From: an uncultured Pelagibacteraceae bacterium
GTDB lineage: Bacteria > Pseudomonadota > Alphaproteobacteria > Pelagibacterales > Pelagibacteraceae
Assembly: GCA_902611845.1 (NCBI GenBank)
Contig: CACMAX010000008.1
Coordinates: 1-56,588 of the forward strand
Reading direction: 5' to 3'
Length of the DNA: 56,588 nt
Made by a program: the position numbers and the translations under genes. How positions within the stretch are numbered: position 1 is the stretch's first letter; each line of letters opens with the position of its first letter. Below are positions 35,224 through 42,726 of the stretch, one piece after another. The notes under the pieces were generated by a model, which was not told the DNA's origin, did not search any database, and saw only the letters and a list, made by a program, of their open reading frames with translations.

Positions 35224-35292
35224 CTTTTTTCTTACTGTTTCTAACAGATTATGATTAAATGTTTAAATATAAATTAACTTAAGAGGGAAATA

Positions 35293-36267
35293 ATGAAAAA
35301 AAGCTTTAAACTATTTTTAGCTGCTGCTTTTTTAGTAACTGAATTTTTCGTTGTAGCACTTCCACTTATGATTACATCTGCAAAAGCAGATGGTCATCCA
35401 ATACAAGCAATTACTCATGCTGGTTTTGGTGGTGGTACAGATGTTACTACTAGAATGATGTTGTTAAGAGCAAGAAGAGTTTTAAAACAAGACATGCAAT
35501 TAGTTAATAAAAAAGGTGGTGGTGGAGCTGCATCTATGGACTATATGATGACACTTCCTGCTGATGGTAATCACACTTTGACTTGGACTACTGGTCACGC
35601 TGTATCAATGGCTTTAGGTAAAACAAAAGTCAAAATAAGTGATATGCAACCGCTAGCTAGAGGAACTGATGATCCTCAACTATTTGTTGTTAACTGTAAT
35701 AATGACATTAAAGATGCTAAGAAATTTATTAGTACGCAAAAATCAAAATCACTAAAATATGGAACAACTCACACTGGTGGAATTGATGATGTTAGTGCAA
35801 TTGCATTTACTAAAAAAGGTGGATTAAAAGATCCAACTATTGTTGCTTACAAAGGTGTTGCGCCAATTAAAACTAATCTAATAAAGGGGGATATTGATGT
35901 AGGAGTTTTAAATTTAGGTGAGGCCCTAACTGAAATAAATGAAGGTAAACTTTGTGTTTCAGTTGTATTAGCAAATAATAGAATGGCTAAAATTGGAGAC
36001 TCTCCAACAGCTAAAGAATTAGGAATACCTGTTTCTTTATCTACTGTTAGAGGTTTCGTAACTAAAAAAGGTGCTCCAGCAGACAGAGTTAAACAACTAG
36101 AAGCTGGAATGATGAAAGCTATGAGCCACAACTACTATAAAAATTTCCTAACAGAAATTGGTCTTGATGAGACTAGTGTTGTAGGTGCAGATGAATGGGG
36201 CAAGCAAATGGAAGAAATGCTTGCTGAAATGACAGCTCAACTCAAAGCATTGGGTTACATAAATTAG
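35293..36267 (+). CDS. tctC: Tripartite tricarboxylate transporter binding protein TctC
   Basis: A 324-residue Bug-type periplasmic binding protein with a Sec signal peptide (FLAAAFLVTEFFVVALPLMITSAKA, probable cut after AKA). Family features are HAGFGGGTDVTTRMM, VNKKGGGGAASMDYM, KYGTTHTGGIDDVSA and the C-terminal SVVGADEWGKQMEEM. TctC captures a carboxylate or sugar acid for the TctAB membrane pair. An AAGAGGG ribosome site precedes the ATG. A start-codon hairpin and an intrinsic terminator follow in the tctB 5' end. The ligand is unknown; the neighbours suggest an aldonate. Confidence 0.92.
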   Translation: MKKSFKLFLAAAFLVTEFFVVALPLMITSAKADGHPIQAITHAGFGGGTDVTTRMMLLRARRVLKQDMQLVNKKGGGGAASMDYMMTLPADGNHTLTWTTGHAVSMALGKTKVKISDMQPLARGTDDPQLFVVNCNNDIKDAKKFISTQKSKSLKYGTTHTGGIDDVSAIAFTKKGGLKDPTIVAYKGVAPIKTNLIKGDIDVGVLNLGEALTEINEGKLCVSVVLANNRMAKIGDSPTAKELGIPVSLSTVRGFVTKKGAPADRVKQLEAGMMKAMSHNYYKNFLTEIGLDETSVVGADEWGKQMEEMLAEMTAQLKALGYIN

Positions 36268-36274
36268 TAAATTT

Positions 36275-36299
36275 TGTACATTTAAATGAATGATGTACA
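36275..36299 (+). promoter_or_regulatory. Hairpin with the tctB start codon in its loop
   Basis: TGTACAT (36275-36281) and ATGTACA (36293-36299) can form a 7-bp stem with an 11-base loop that contains the tctB ATG at 36286. There is no Shine-Dalgarno sequence before this ATG. The hairpin is followed five bases later by the stem of a terminator, so the two may be read as a single control region for tctB. Confidence 0.45.
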
Positions 36300-36792
36300 T
36301 AAAGAAAAAGGGACAAACAAAAGTTTGTCCCTTTTTTTTAAAAGTTCATTCATTGTATCAGCTGTAATAATAGTAATTTCTTCAATCCTATTATATTTTA
36401 CTTTTACTTTTGATATAGTGCCTCCTATATTAAATAGAGGTATCCAGCCAGCAACATTTCCAAAGGCCCTATTAATTTTAATTATTGCATTAACTTTATT
36501 AACTTATTTTATTTCTCTAAAAAATCCCTGGAAAAATGAAAAAAAATTACCTAATTCATTTTATATCACTTTACTTTCATTTGTAGTTTTTATAATTGTT
36601 TCAAAATTTTTAGATTTCTTTTTAGGCATAGCATTACTTTCAATCATAGTTTCTTACTTTTGGGGAGAAAGAAGAGTTACCTATTTAATAATGGTATCAA
36701 TTATATTTCCTTTAATTGTTTTTGTATTTTTCGAAACAATTTTAGGATTACGATTTCCACCTGGAATTATTACAAATCTTTATTACGGATAA
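36286..36792 (+). CDS. tctB: Tripartite tricarboxylate transporter small membrane subunit TctB
   Basis: A 168-residue membrane protein with about four helices (FIVSAVIIVISSILLYF, LLILIIALTLLTYFI, and two more to the end), the expected TctB size and pattern. It comes between TctC and TctA and works with TctA as the membrane part of a secondary transporter. The first 19 codons are hydrophilic (DVHKEKGTNKSLSLFFK) and are the same bases that form the terminator hairpin. A TTG at 36325 is the only other nearby start and also lies within the stem. The stop lies one base before tctA. Confidence 0.88.
   Translation: MNDVHKEKGTNKSLSLFFKSSFIVSAVIIVISSILLYFTFTFDIVPPILNRGIQPATFPKALLILIIALTLLTYFISLKNPWKNEKKLPNSFYITLLSFVVFIIVSKFLDFFLGIALLSIIVSYFWGERRVTYLIMVSIIFPLIVFVFFETILGLRFPPGIITNLYYG
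36305..36339 (+). terminator. Intrinsic terminator inside the tctB reading frame
   Basis: AAAAAGGGACAAAC (36305-36318) and GTTTGTCCCTTTTT (36323-36336) form a perfect 14-bp stem with an AAAA loop, and the T run continues to 36339. It starts 37 bases after the tctC stop and lies within codons 7-18 of tctB. It should limit tctBA transcription relative to tctC. Confidence 0.88.
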
Positions 36793-36793
36793 A

Positions 36794-38272
36794 ATGGAAA
36801 ATTTAGGTTTAATCTTTGCTCCTTTATTTAGTTATAAATTATTAATTGTTTTATTTTTTGGAACAATTTTTGGATTAATTCTTGGAGTTCTTCCTGGACT
36901 AGGACCAACAACAGGCGGTGCTTTAATATTACCATTTACGATGACACTAGATCCACTATCTGCAATTGTATTACTGACTGCAATTTATTGTGCTGGAACT
37001 TATGGAGGTGCGATTACCGCAATTTTAATAAATACCCCTGGAACCCCTGCAGCAGCAGCCACATGTTTAGATGGTTACCCTTTAGCACAAAAAGGAGAAG
37101 CTGGTAGAGCTTTAGGTATGGCAACTGTCTCAAGCGTAATTGGTGGAATTGCTAGTGTTGTAGTTCTTATATTTTTTGCACCTTTACTTGCAAATTTAGC
37201 TTACGAATTCGGTCAACCTGAATATTTTGCTCTAGCAATTTTTGGATTAACTATGCTTGCATCAATTGGCGAAGGTAGTCCTATTAAAAATTTAATTGCT
37301 GGTGCTTTTGGAATTCTAATTTCAACTGTTGGTAAAGATTTTATGACATCTATAGATAGGTTTACATTTGGAATTAACGAATTGACTGAAGGTATTGGTT
37401 TTATTCCAGTAGTAGTAGGTTTATTTGCTATTAGTGAAATGTTAACTCAATCTATTTTAATTAATCAAATATTCAATAGAGTAGCTTTAAAGGCAGTTAA
37501 ACTTCCATCAATCGATGATTATAAAAAAACTTGGAAAACAATAATTAGATCTAGCGGCATAGGATCATTCATTGGTGTTTTACCAGCAGAGGGAGGAACA
37601 GTTGCATCATTAATAGGATATGCTGAAGCAAAAAGATGGTCAAAAAAACCTGAGGATTTTGGAAAAGGATCAATTGAAGGAATAGCTGGAGCTGAAGCAG
37701 CAAATAATGCTGCTACTGGAGGAGCTATGGTTCCAACACTAGCTTTAGGCATTCCTGGTAGTGCGACTACAGCAGTAATACTTACAGGATTAATCATACA
37801 CGGTGTAAGACCGGGTCCAGATTTATTTAGAGAGCAACCTGAGTTTCTTTATGGAATATTTGGATCAATGCTAATCGCAAATATTTTATTCTTCGTATTA
37901 GGATTTTTTGGAGCTAAAATATTTGCAAGAATAACTCTAGTTCCGAATAAATTATTATGGCCGATGATTTTTGCAGTTTCTGTTTGTGGAACATATTCTT
38001 TAAATCAGTCAATTATTGATGTTTGGTTGATGCTATTATTTGGAGTTATTGGTTTTTTTATGAGAAGATATGGATTTTCAGTTGTACCTGTAATTATAGG
38101 TTTAATTTTAGGAGAATTAGTAGAGGGAACTTTAAGACAATCGCTTGTTATTTTCGATGGAAACTGGTTAATGTTCCTTCAAAGACCTATAGCTTTAACA
38201 TTTTTTGTTTTATCTTTAATTGCTTTAAGTTTTCCATTAATAAAGAGAAAGAAAAAAAATGATAAAGTTTGA
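36794..38272 (+). CDS. tctA: Tripartite tricarboxylate transporter large membrane subunit TctA
   Basis: A 492-residue integral membrane protein with about 12 helices. The two inverted family motifs are clear: GVLPGLGPTTGGALILPFT with YGGAITAILINTPGTPAAAATCLDGYP in the first half, and GVLPAEGGTVASLIGYAEAKRWS with GGAMVPTLALGIPGSATTAVILTGL in the second. It forms the transport channel with TctB for a carboxylated substrate bound by TctC. It overlaps the following SDR gene by 14 bases, so the transporter and the dehydrogenase are made together. Confidence 0.95.
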   Translation: MENLGLIFAPLFSYKLLIVLFFGTIFGLILGVLPGLGPTTGGALILPFTMTLDPLSAIVLLTAIYCAGTYGGAITAILINTPGTPAAAATCLDGYPLAQKGEAGRALGMATVSSVIGGIASVVVLIFFAPLLANLAYEFGQPEYFALAIFGLTMLASIGEGSPIKNLIAGAFGILISTVGKDFMTSIDRFTFGINELTEGIGFIPVVVGLFAISEMLTQSILINQIFNRVALKAVKLPSIDDYKKTWKTIIRSSGIGSFIGVLPAEGGTVASLIGYAEAKRWSKKPEDFGKGSIEGIAGAEAANNAATGGAMVPTLALGIPGSATTAVILTGLIIHGVRPGPDLFREQPEFLYGIFGSMLIANILFFVLGFFGAKIFARITLVPNKLLWPMIFAVSVCGTYSLNQSIIDVWLMLLFGVIGFFMRRYGFSVVPVIIGLILGELVEGTLRQSLVIFDGNWLMFLQRPIALTFFVLSLIALSFPLIKRKKKNDKV

Positions 38273-39008
38273 TCTAAGTAACAGAGTTGCAGTTATAACA
38301 GGTGGAGCCCAAGGTTTTGGATTTGCAATAGCGGAAAGATTCATTCAATCAGGAGCAAAAGTTGTTATATGGGATATTGATGAACAAGAAGCAAAGAAAG
38401 CCATTGAAAAAATAAATTCAGAAAACATAAGTTATAAAATTGTAAATGTATGTAACTTTGAAGAGATTTCTAAAAGTTTAAAAGATATTGAGACTGAACA
38501 TAATAAAATAGATATCTTTGTAAACAATGCTGGGATAACCGGTATGAACAAAACAGTTGCAGAATATCCTATTGAGGAATGGGAAAAAGTAATTCAATTA
38601 AATTTAAATGCAGTATTTTACTGTTGCAAAGCAGTTGTTCCTTATTTGGAAAAAAATAATTATGGAAGAATAGTGAATATTGCATCAATTGCTGGAAAAG
38701 AAGGCAATCCTAATGCTGGAGCTTATAGCACATCAAAAGCTGGAGTTATTGGTTTAACAAAATCTCTAGGAAAAGAATTAGCATTAAAAAATATAGCAGT
38801 AAATTGCGTAACACCAGCGGCTGCAAAAACAAGAATATTTGATCAAATGACCGAAGAGCATATAAATTACATGCTTTCAAAGATTCCAAGAAATAAGTTT
38901 GCAAAAGTTAATGAATTGGCTTCTTTAGTAACTTATTTAGCTAGTGAAGAAAACTCTTTTGCGACTGCAGCAGTTTATGATCTAAGCGGGGGAAGAGCTA
39001 CTTATTAA
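38259..39008 (+). CDS. SDR-family dehydrogenase (2-keto-3-deoxy-L-fuconate dehydrogenase-like)
   Basis: The 249 residues form a classical SDR with the cofactor motif TGGAQGFG, NNAG, the catalytic Ser in VNIASIAGKEGN and Tyr/Lys in AYSTSKAG. The sequence AGKEGNPNAGAYSTSKAG with the C-terminal YDLSGGRATY matches the group that oxidises 2-keto-3-deoxy-L-fuconate or rhamnonate at C4, more than fatty-acid FabG. It overlaps tctA and lies upstream of an FAH-type hydrolase of the same pathway. FabG-like annotation would be misleading here. Confidence 0.83.
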   Translation: MIKFDLSNRVAVITGGAQGFGFAIAERFIQSGAKVVIWDIDEQEAKKAIEKINSENISYKIVNVCNFEEISKSLKDIETEHNKIDIFVNNAGITGMNKTVAEYPIEEWEKVIQLNLNAVFYCCKAVVPYLEKNNYGRIVNIASIAGKEGNPNAGAYSTSKAGVIGLTKSLGKELALKNIAVNCVTPAAAKTRIFDQMTEEHINYMLSKIPRNKFAKVNELASLVTYLASEENSFATAAVYDLSGGRATY

Positions 39009-39032
39009 TGTATTTAATTTAATATTTTTTTT

Positions 39033-40061
39033 ATGAAATACTCTGCATCTAAAAATAGATACTCAAATATGTTATATAGGACATGCGGTGACAGCGGTGT
39101 AAAATTGCCTTTAATAAGCTTGGGTCTTTGGCATAATTTTGGAGCCAAAATCCCACTTTCAAATATTAAAAAAATCTTATTTTACGCTTTTGATAGAGGT
39201 ATTACTCATTTTGATTTGGCGAATAATTATGGCCCACCATATGGAAGTACCGAAATAAATTTTGGAAAGATAATAATTAAAGACTTAAAAAAATATAGAG
39301 ATGAACTCATCATATCATCTAAAGCTGGTTATGATATGTGGGAAGGTCCTTATGGAGAATGGGGATCAAAAAAACATATTATTGCAAGTTGTGATCAAAG
39401 TTTAAAGAGAATGAAAGTTGATTATTTTGACATATTTTATTCACACAGATTTGACCCAAATACACCTTTAGAAGAGACAGCAGATGCCTTAGAAAGTATT
39501 TATAAATCTGGAAAAGCTTTGTACATTGGTATTTCATCTTATTCCTCAAAAAGGACAAATCAAATTTACAAAATTTTAAAATCAAGAAATATTAAATTGT
39601 TTATTCATCAACCATCATATTCGCTAATAAATAGATGGATTGAAAAAGATTTAACTAAGACAATAAGAAAACTAAAAATTGGATGTATTGCTTTTTCCCC
39701 ACTAGCTCAAGGAATGCTATCAGATAAATATTTAAAAAAGATACCTAAAGTTTCAAGAGCAAGTGATGTTACATCATACTTAGATAAATCATTAATAACA
39801 AAAAAAAACTTAAAGATTGTTTCTGATTTAAATAAGATTGCAATTAAAAGAGGGCAATCTTTATCTCAAATGGCAATCTCTTGGGTTTTATCAAATAATT
39901 ATGTAACATCTGCTCTAATAGGAGTTAGAAGTTTAAATCAATTAAAAGAGAATTTGGAAAGTCTAAACAAGCTTAGTTTTTCAGCCTCTGAAATGAAAAT
40001 AATTAATAAAACTGCAAAAGATGGTAATATTAACATCTGGAAGCAGTCAAGCTCATATTAA
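39033..40061 (+). CDS. Aldo/keto reductase
   Basis: A 342-residue AKR TIM barrel of the YghZ/L-glyceraldehyde 3-phosphate reductase type. It has GLWHNFG at the start, the catalytic Tyr in FDLANNYGPPYG, the Lys in ISSKAGYDMWEGPYG and the His in FYSHRFDPNTPLEETADAL, with SPLAQGMLS and the C-terminal IGVRSLNQLKENL nucleotide loop. It would use NADPH to reduce an aldehyde such as an aldose or lactaldehyde, or oxidise a sugar in the reverse sense. It is one of the tctA-SDR-AKR-ROK-reductase-FAH chain. An internal ATG at 39069 is an alternative start. Confidence 0.88.
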   Translation: MKYSASKNRYSNMLYRTCGDSGVKLPLISLGLWHNFGAKIPLSNIKKILFYAFDRGITHFDLANNYGPPYGSTEINFGKIIIKDLKKYRDELIISSKAGYDMWEGPYGEWGSKKHIIASCDQSLKRMKVDYFDIFYSHRFDPNTPLEETADALESIYKSGKALYIGISSYSSKRTNQIYKILKSRNIKLFIHQPSYSLINRWIEKDLTKTIRKLKIGCIAFSPLAQGMLSDKYLKKIPKVSRASDVTSYLDKSLITKKNLKIVSDLNKIAIKRGQSLSQMAISWVLSNNYVTSALIGVRSLNQLKENLESLNKLSFSASEMKIINKTAKDGNINIWKQSSSY

Positions 40062-40062
40062 A

Positions 40063-40971
40063 ATGTATATTGGTATTGATTTAGGTGGAACTAAAACAGA
40101 GTCGATTATATTAGATAATAAAGGTAATGAGTTAGAGAGAATAAGAAAATCAACTCCAAAAAATTACAACGGTACACTTGATATAGTTTGTGAACTAGTA
40201 AATTATTTAGAAGATAAATATAAATCTAAATGTAGTGTAGGTGTAGGCTCTCCTGGAGCTCTTTCTTTTGAAAACGACTGTATAAAAGGTGGTAATTCAA
40301 CATGGTTAAATAATAGACCATTAAAAAAAGATTTAGAACTTAGATTAAATCGAAATATTTTTTTAGAAAATGATGCAAATTGTTTTGCATTGTCGGAGTC
40401 AATTGACGGAGCAGGAAAAAATGATGATGTTGTTTTTGGGGTAATAATTGGAACAGGAGTTGGTGGAGGTCTCGTTATAAACAATAAAATTATCAATGGT
40501 CATAATAACATAACTGGAGAGTGGGGCCATAATCAGATGCCACTGGGCTCAAATGACAAATGGAATAGACATGATTGTTATTGTGGAAAAAAAGGATGTA
40601 TAGAAACTTTTCTATCGGGCCCAGGTTTCTCAAGACATTTTTATGATATGTTTAAAATTAATCTCGATGCTAAAATTATACAAGATAATGCTAATAATGG
40701 AGATGAAAAATCTTTAGAATTTATTTCTCAATATCTAGACTATTTAGCAAGAGGGCTTTCCCAAGTCATAAATATTGTTGATCCTGGAGCTATAGTTTTA
40801 GGTGGAGGTGTTTCAAATATGAAGCAAATTTATGAGAATATAAATCCTAAATTAAAAAAATATGTGTTTAGTGACACTGTTAATACAAAAGTATTAAAAC
40901 ATATTCATGGTGACTCTAGCGGCGTAAGAGGAGCTGCTGATCTAGGAAGATCTGGTGAATTAAATCAATAA
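40063..40971 (+). CDS. ROK-family sugar kinase (fructokinase-like)
   Basis: The ATG at 40063, one base after the reductase stop, gives 302 residues beginning with the ROK nucleotide motif YIGIDLGGTKTES. Further features are NDANCFAL with the catalytic Asp, the GTGVGGG phosphate loop, and the zinc site with GHNQMPLG followed by CYCGKKGCIETFLSGPG. It is a cytoplasmic kinase of the fructokinase/N-acetylhexosamine kinase type. The in-frame extension upstream lies within the previous gene and is not protein-like. The sugar is unknown. Confidence 0.9.
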   Translation: MYIGIDLGGTKTESIILDNKGNELERIRKSTPKNYNGTLDIVCELVNYLEDKYKSKCSVGVGSPGALSFENDCIKGGNSTWLNNRPLKKDLELRLNRNIFLENDANCFALSESIDGAGKNDDVVFGVIIGTGVGGGLVINNKIINGHNNITGEWGHNQMPLGSNDKWNRHDCYCGKKGCIETFLSGPGFSRHFYDMFKINLDAKIIQDNANNGDEKSLEFISQYLDYLARGLSQVINIVDPGAIVLGGGVSNMKQIYENINPKLKKYVFSDTVNTKVLKHIHGDSSGVRGAADLGRSGELNQ

Positions 40972-40974
40972 AAT

Positions 40975-41835
40975 ATGAAAAAAGTTAAAATTGGTTTCAT
41001 TGGAATAGGTTTAATGGGATATCCAATGGCAAAAAATCTCCTCAAGTCAAAATATCAAGTCAAAGTTTTTAATAGAACTAAAAGTAAAGCCCTTAAATTA
41101 AAAAAATTTGGCGCAGAAGTATGTAATTCTTTAAATGAAGTTGTTTCAGACCGAGATCTAATAATTACAATGTTATCTGATGATAAGGCTATAAAAAAAA
41201 TATATTTCAACTCAGAATTTTTAAAAAATTTAAAAGTAGGATCTACTGTTATAGATATGAGCTCTGCAAATCCAAAAACAGCAATTAATTTATCAAAAAT
41301 ATTAAAAAAATATAAAATTAATTTTTTAGACGCACCAGTTTCGGGGGGCACAAATGGTGCAGAGAATGCAGAGCTCGCCATAATGGTTGGTGGAGATAAG
41401 AAAGTTTTTTCTAAAAATTTAAATATAATTAAGAAATTAGGCAATCCTGTTCTAGTTGGAAAAAATTCTGCAGGTCAAATAGCAAAATTAGCTAATCAAA
41501 TAATAGTTGGAATTACAATCGGATCTGTTGCAGAAGCAATTAAACTATCACAAAAAAATAACGTAAATCCAATTAATATTCTCAAAGCATTAAAAGGAGG
41601 ATGGGCCGACAGTAAAGTTTTGCAAACTCACGGACTAAGAATGATTAAAAATGATTTTAAACCAAGAGGAAAAAATTTTTCGCAATTAAAAGATATGAAT
41701 AACATCCTTGATTGTGCGAAAAATAAAAAGTTAGAATTACCTTTATCCAAAATAGTAAAAAAAATGTATAATAAGCTTGTTAAAAAGGGTTTAGGTAATT
41801 ATGATCATAGCTCGTTATACAAAAGCTATAAATAA
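40975..41835 (+). CDS. GarR-like 3-hydroxyacid dehydrogenase (tartronate semialdehyde reductase family)
   Basis: A 286-residue beta-hydroxyacid dehydrogenase with cofactor motif GFIGIGLMGYPMAKN, the substrate-binding DAPVSGGTNGAENAELAIMVGG, the catalytic Lys in GQIAKLANQ, and the KDMNNILDCAKNKKLELPL stretch. These match GarR/GlxR (2-hydroxy-3-oxopropionate reductase) as well as 3-hydroxyisobutyrate dehydrogenase. The sugar-acid context favours a GarR-like role in reducing a C3 semialdehyde. A distant homologue lies at the right end of the window (55.6-56.6 kb). The gene starts four bases after the kinase. Confidence 0.87.
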   Translation: MKKVKIGFIGIGLMGYPMAKNLLKSKYQVKVFNRTKSKALKLKKFGAEVCNSLNEVVSDRDLIITMLSDDKAIKKIYFNSEFLKNLKVGSTVIDMSSANPKTAINLSKILKKYKINFLDAPVSGGTNGAENAELAIMVGGDKKVFSKNLNIIKKLGNPVLVGKNSAGQIAKLANQIIVGITIGSVAEAIKLSQKNNVNPINILKALKGGWADSKVLQTHGLRMIKNDFKPRGKNFSQLKDMNNILDCAKNKKLELPLSKIVKKMYNKLVKKGLGNYDHSSLYKSYK

Positions 41836-41849
41836 TTATTGGAGATGAA

Positions 41850-42692
41850 ATGAAATTACTAAGAGTAGGAGAAAAAAATAAAGAAAAGCCAGCTATATTG
41901 GATAAAGATGGAAATTTGCGAGATATTTCCAAATATATAAATGATTTAGATCCAACTAATTTAAATTTTGAAACATTTGAAAAAATCAAGAAAGTTGATT
42001 TATCATCGCTTCCAGAAATTTCAAAAAATACTAGATTTGGTTCATGTATAACTAAACCAGGAAAATTTATTGCAATCGGATTAAATTTCTCTGACCATGC
42101 CGCAGAAACTGGAGCAAAACCACCAACAGAACCAATTGTTTTTATGAAAGCAACTAGTTCAATTAATGGACCAAATGATGATATTGAAATTACAAGCTAT
42201 TCAAAAAAACTAGATTGGGAAGTTGAGCTAGGTTTAGTTATTGGAAAAAATGCTAAAAATATTCCAGAAAAAAATTCACAAGATTATATCTTAGGCTATT
42301 GTTTAGTGAATGATGTAAGCGAGAGGGAGTGGCAAATAGAAAAAATGGGACAATGGGTAAAAGGAAAATCGCACGATACATTTGGTCCTGTTGGCCCATA
42401 TCTTGTAACCAAAGATGAGATTAATGATGTAAACAACCTAAATATGGAATTAGATTTAAATGGCGAAAGAATGCAAACGGGTAATACAAAAACAATGATT
42501 TTTAATGTAGATCATATTGTTTCATATGTAAGTAGATATATGTCCCTTCAACCAGGAGATATTATTACCACAGGAACGCCCCCAGGAGTTGGAATGGGAA
42601 TGAAGCCACAAAAATTTTTAAAAGCAGGTGATGAAATGAGGCTTTCAATTGAACTTCTTGGTGAACAAAAATCAAAAGTAGTTGCAATTTAA
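41850..42692 (+). CDS. FAH-family 2,4-diketo-3-deoxy-sugar-acid hydrolase
   Basis: The 280 residues belong to the fumarylacetoacetase family and resemble the 2,4-diketo-3-deoxy-L-fuconate or rhamnonate hydrolases, which release pyruvate plus lactate. Visible signs are GKFIAIGLNFSDHAAETG, FMKATSSINGPNDDIEI, the metal Glu residues in DWEVELGLVIG and YCLVNDVSEREW, WVKGKSHDTFGPVGP, and TTGTPPGVGMGMKP. The N-terminal 70-residue domain is present. A GGAG site precedes the ATG at good distance. It is the last gene of the sugar-acid chain and would follow the SDR. Confidence 0.88.
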   Translation: MKLLRVGEKNKEKPAILDKDGNLRDISKYINDLDPTNLNFETFEKIKKVDLSSLPEISKNTRFGSCITKPGKFIAIGLNFSDHAAETGAKPPTEPIVFMKATSSINGPNDDIEITSYSKKLDWEVELGLVIGKNAKNIPEKNSQDYILGYCLVNDVSEREWQIEKMGQWVKGKSHDTFGPVGPYLVTKDEINDVNNLNMELDLNGERMQTGNTKTMIFNVDHIVSYVSRYMSLQPGDIITTGTPPGVGMGMKPQKFLKAGDEMRLSIELLGEQKSKVVAI

Positions 42693-42712
42693 TCCAAATA
42701 TAATCTCTTTTT

Positions 42713-42721
42713 TGATATAAT
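42713..42721 (+). promoter_or_regulatory. Extended -10 promoter at the ppc start
   Basis: TGATATAAT is an extended -10 element (TG-N-TATAAT) whose last base is six bases before the GTG start of ppc. A transcript would start at or beside the GTG. Imperfect inverted arms (TCTC-T6-GAT at 42704-42716 and ATCAAAAGAGA at 42730-42740) straddle the element and the start codon. Confidence 0.5.
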
Positions 42722-42726
42722 AAATT

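Noticed and set aside
38259..39008. FabG (fatty-acid 3-oxoacyl-ACP reductase) as the identity of the SDR
   Set aside because: The AGKEGN segment, the GGRATY end and the transporter/FAH context fit a sugar-acid dehydrogenase better. There are no fatty-acid genes nearby.
41055..41444. A 129-residue frame antisense to the GarR-like reductase
   Set aside because: It runs opposite to a gene with clear family motifs, has no family of its own and starts without a ribosome site. Long antisense frames are expected in genes with biased codon use.
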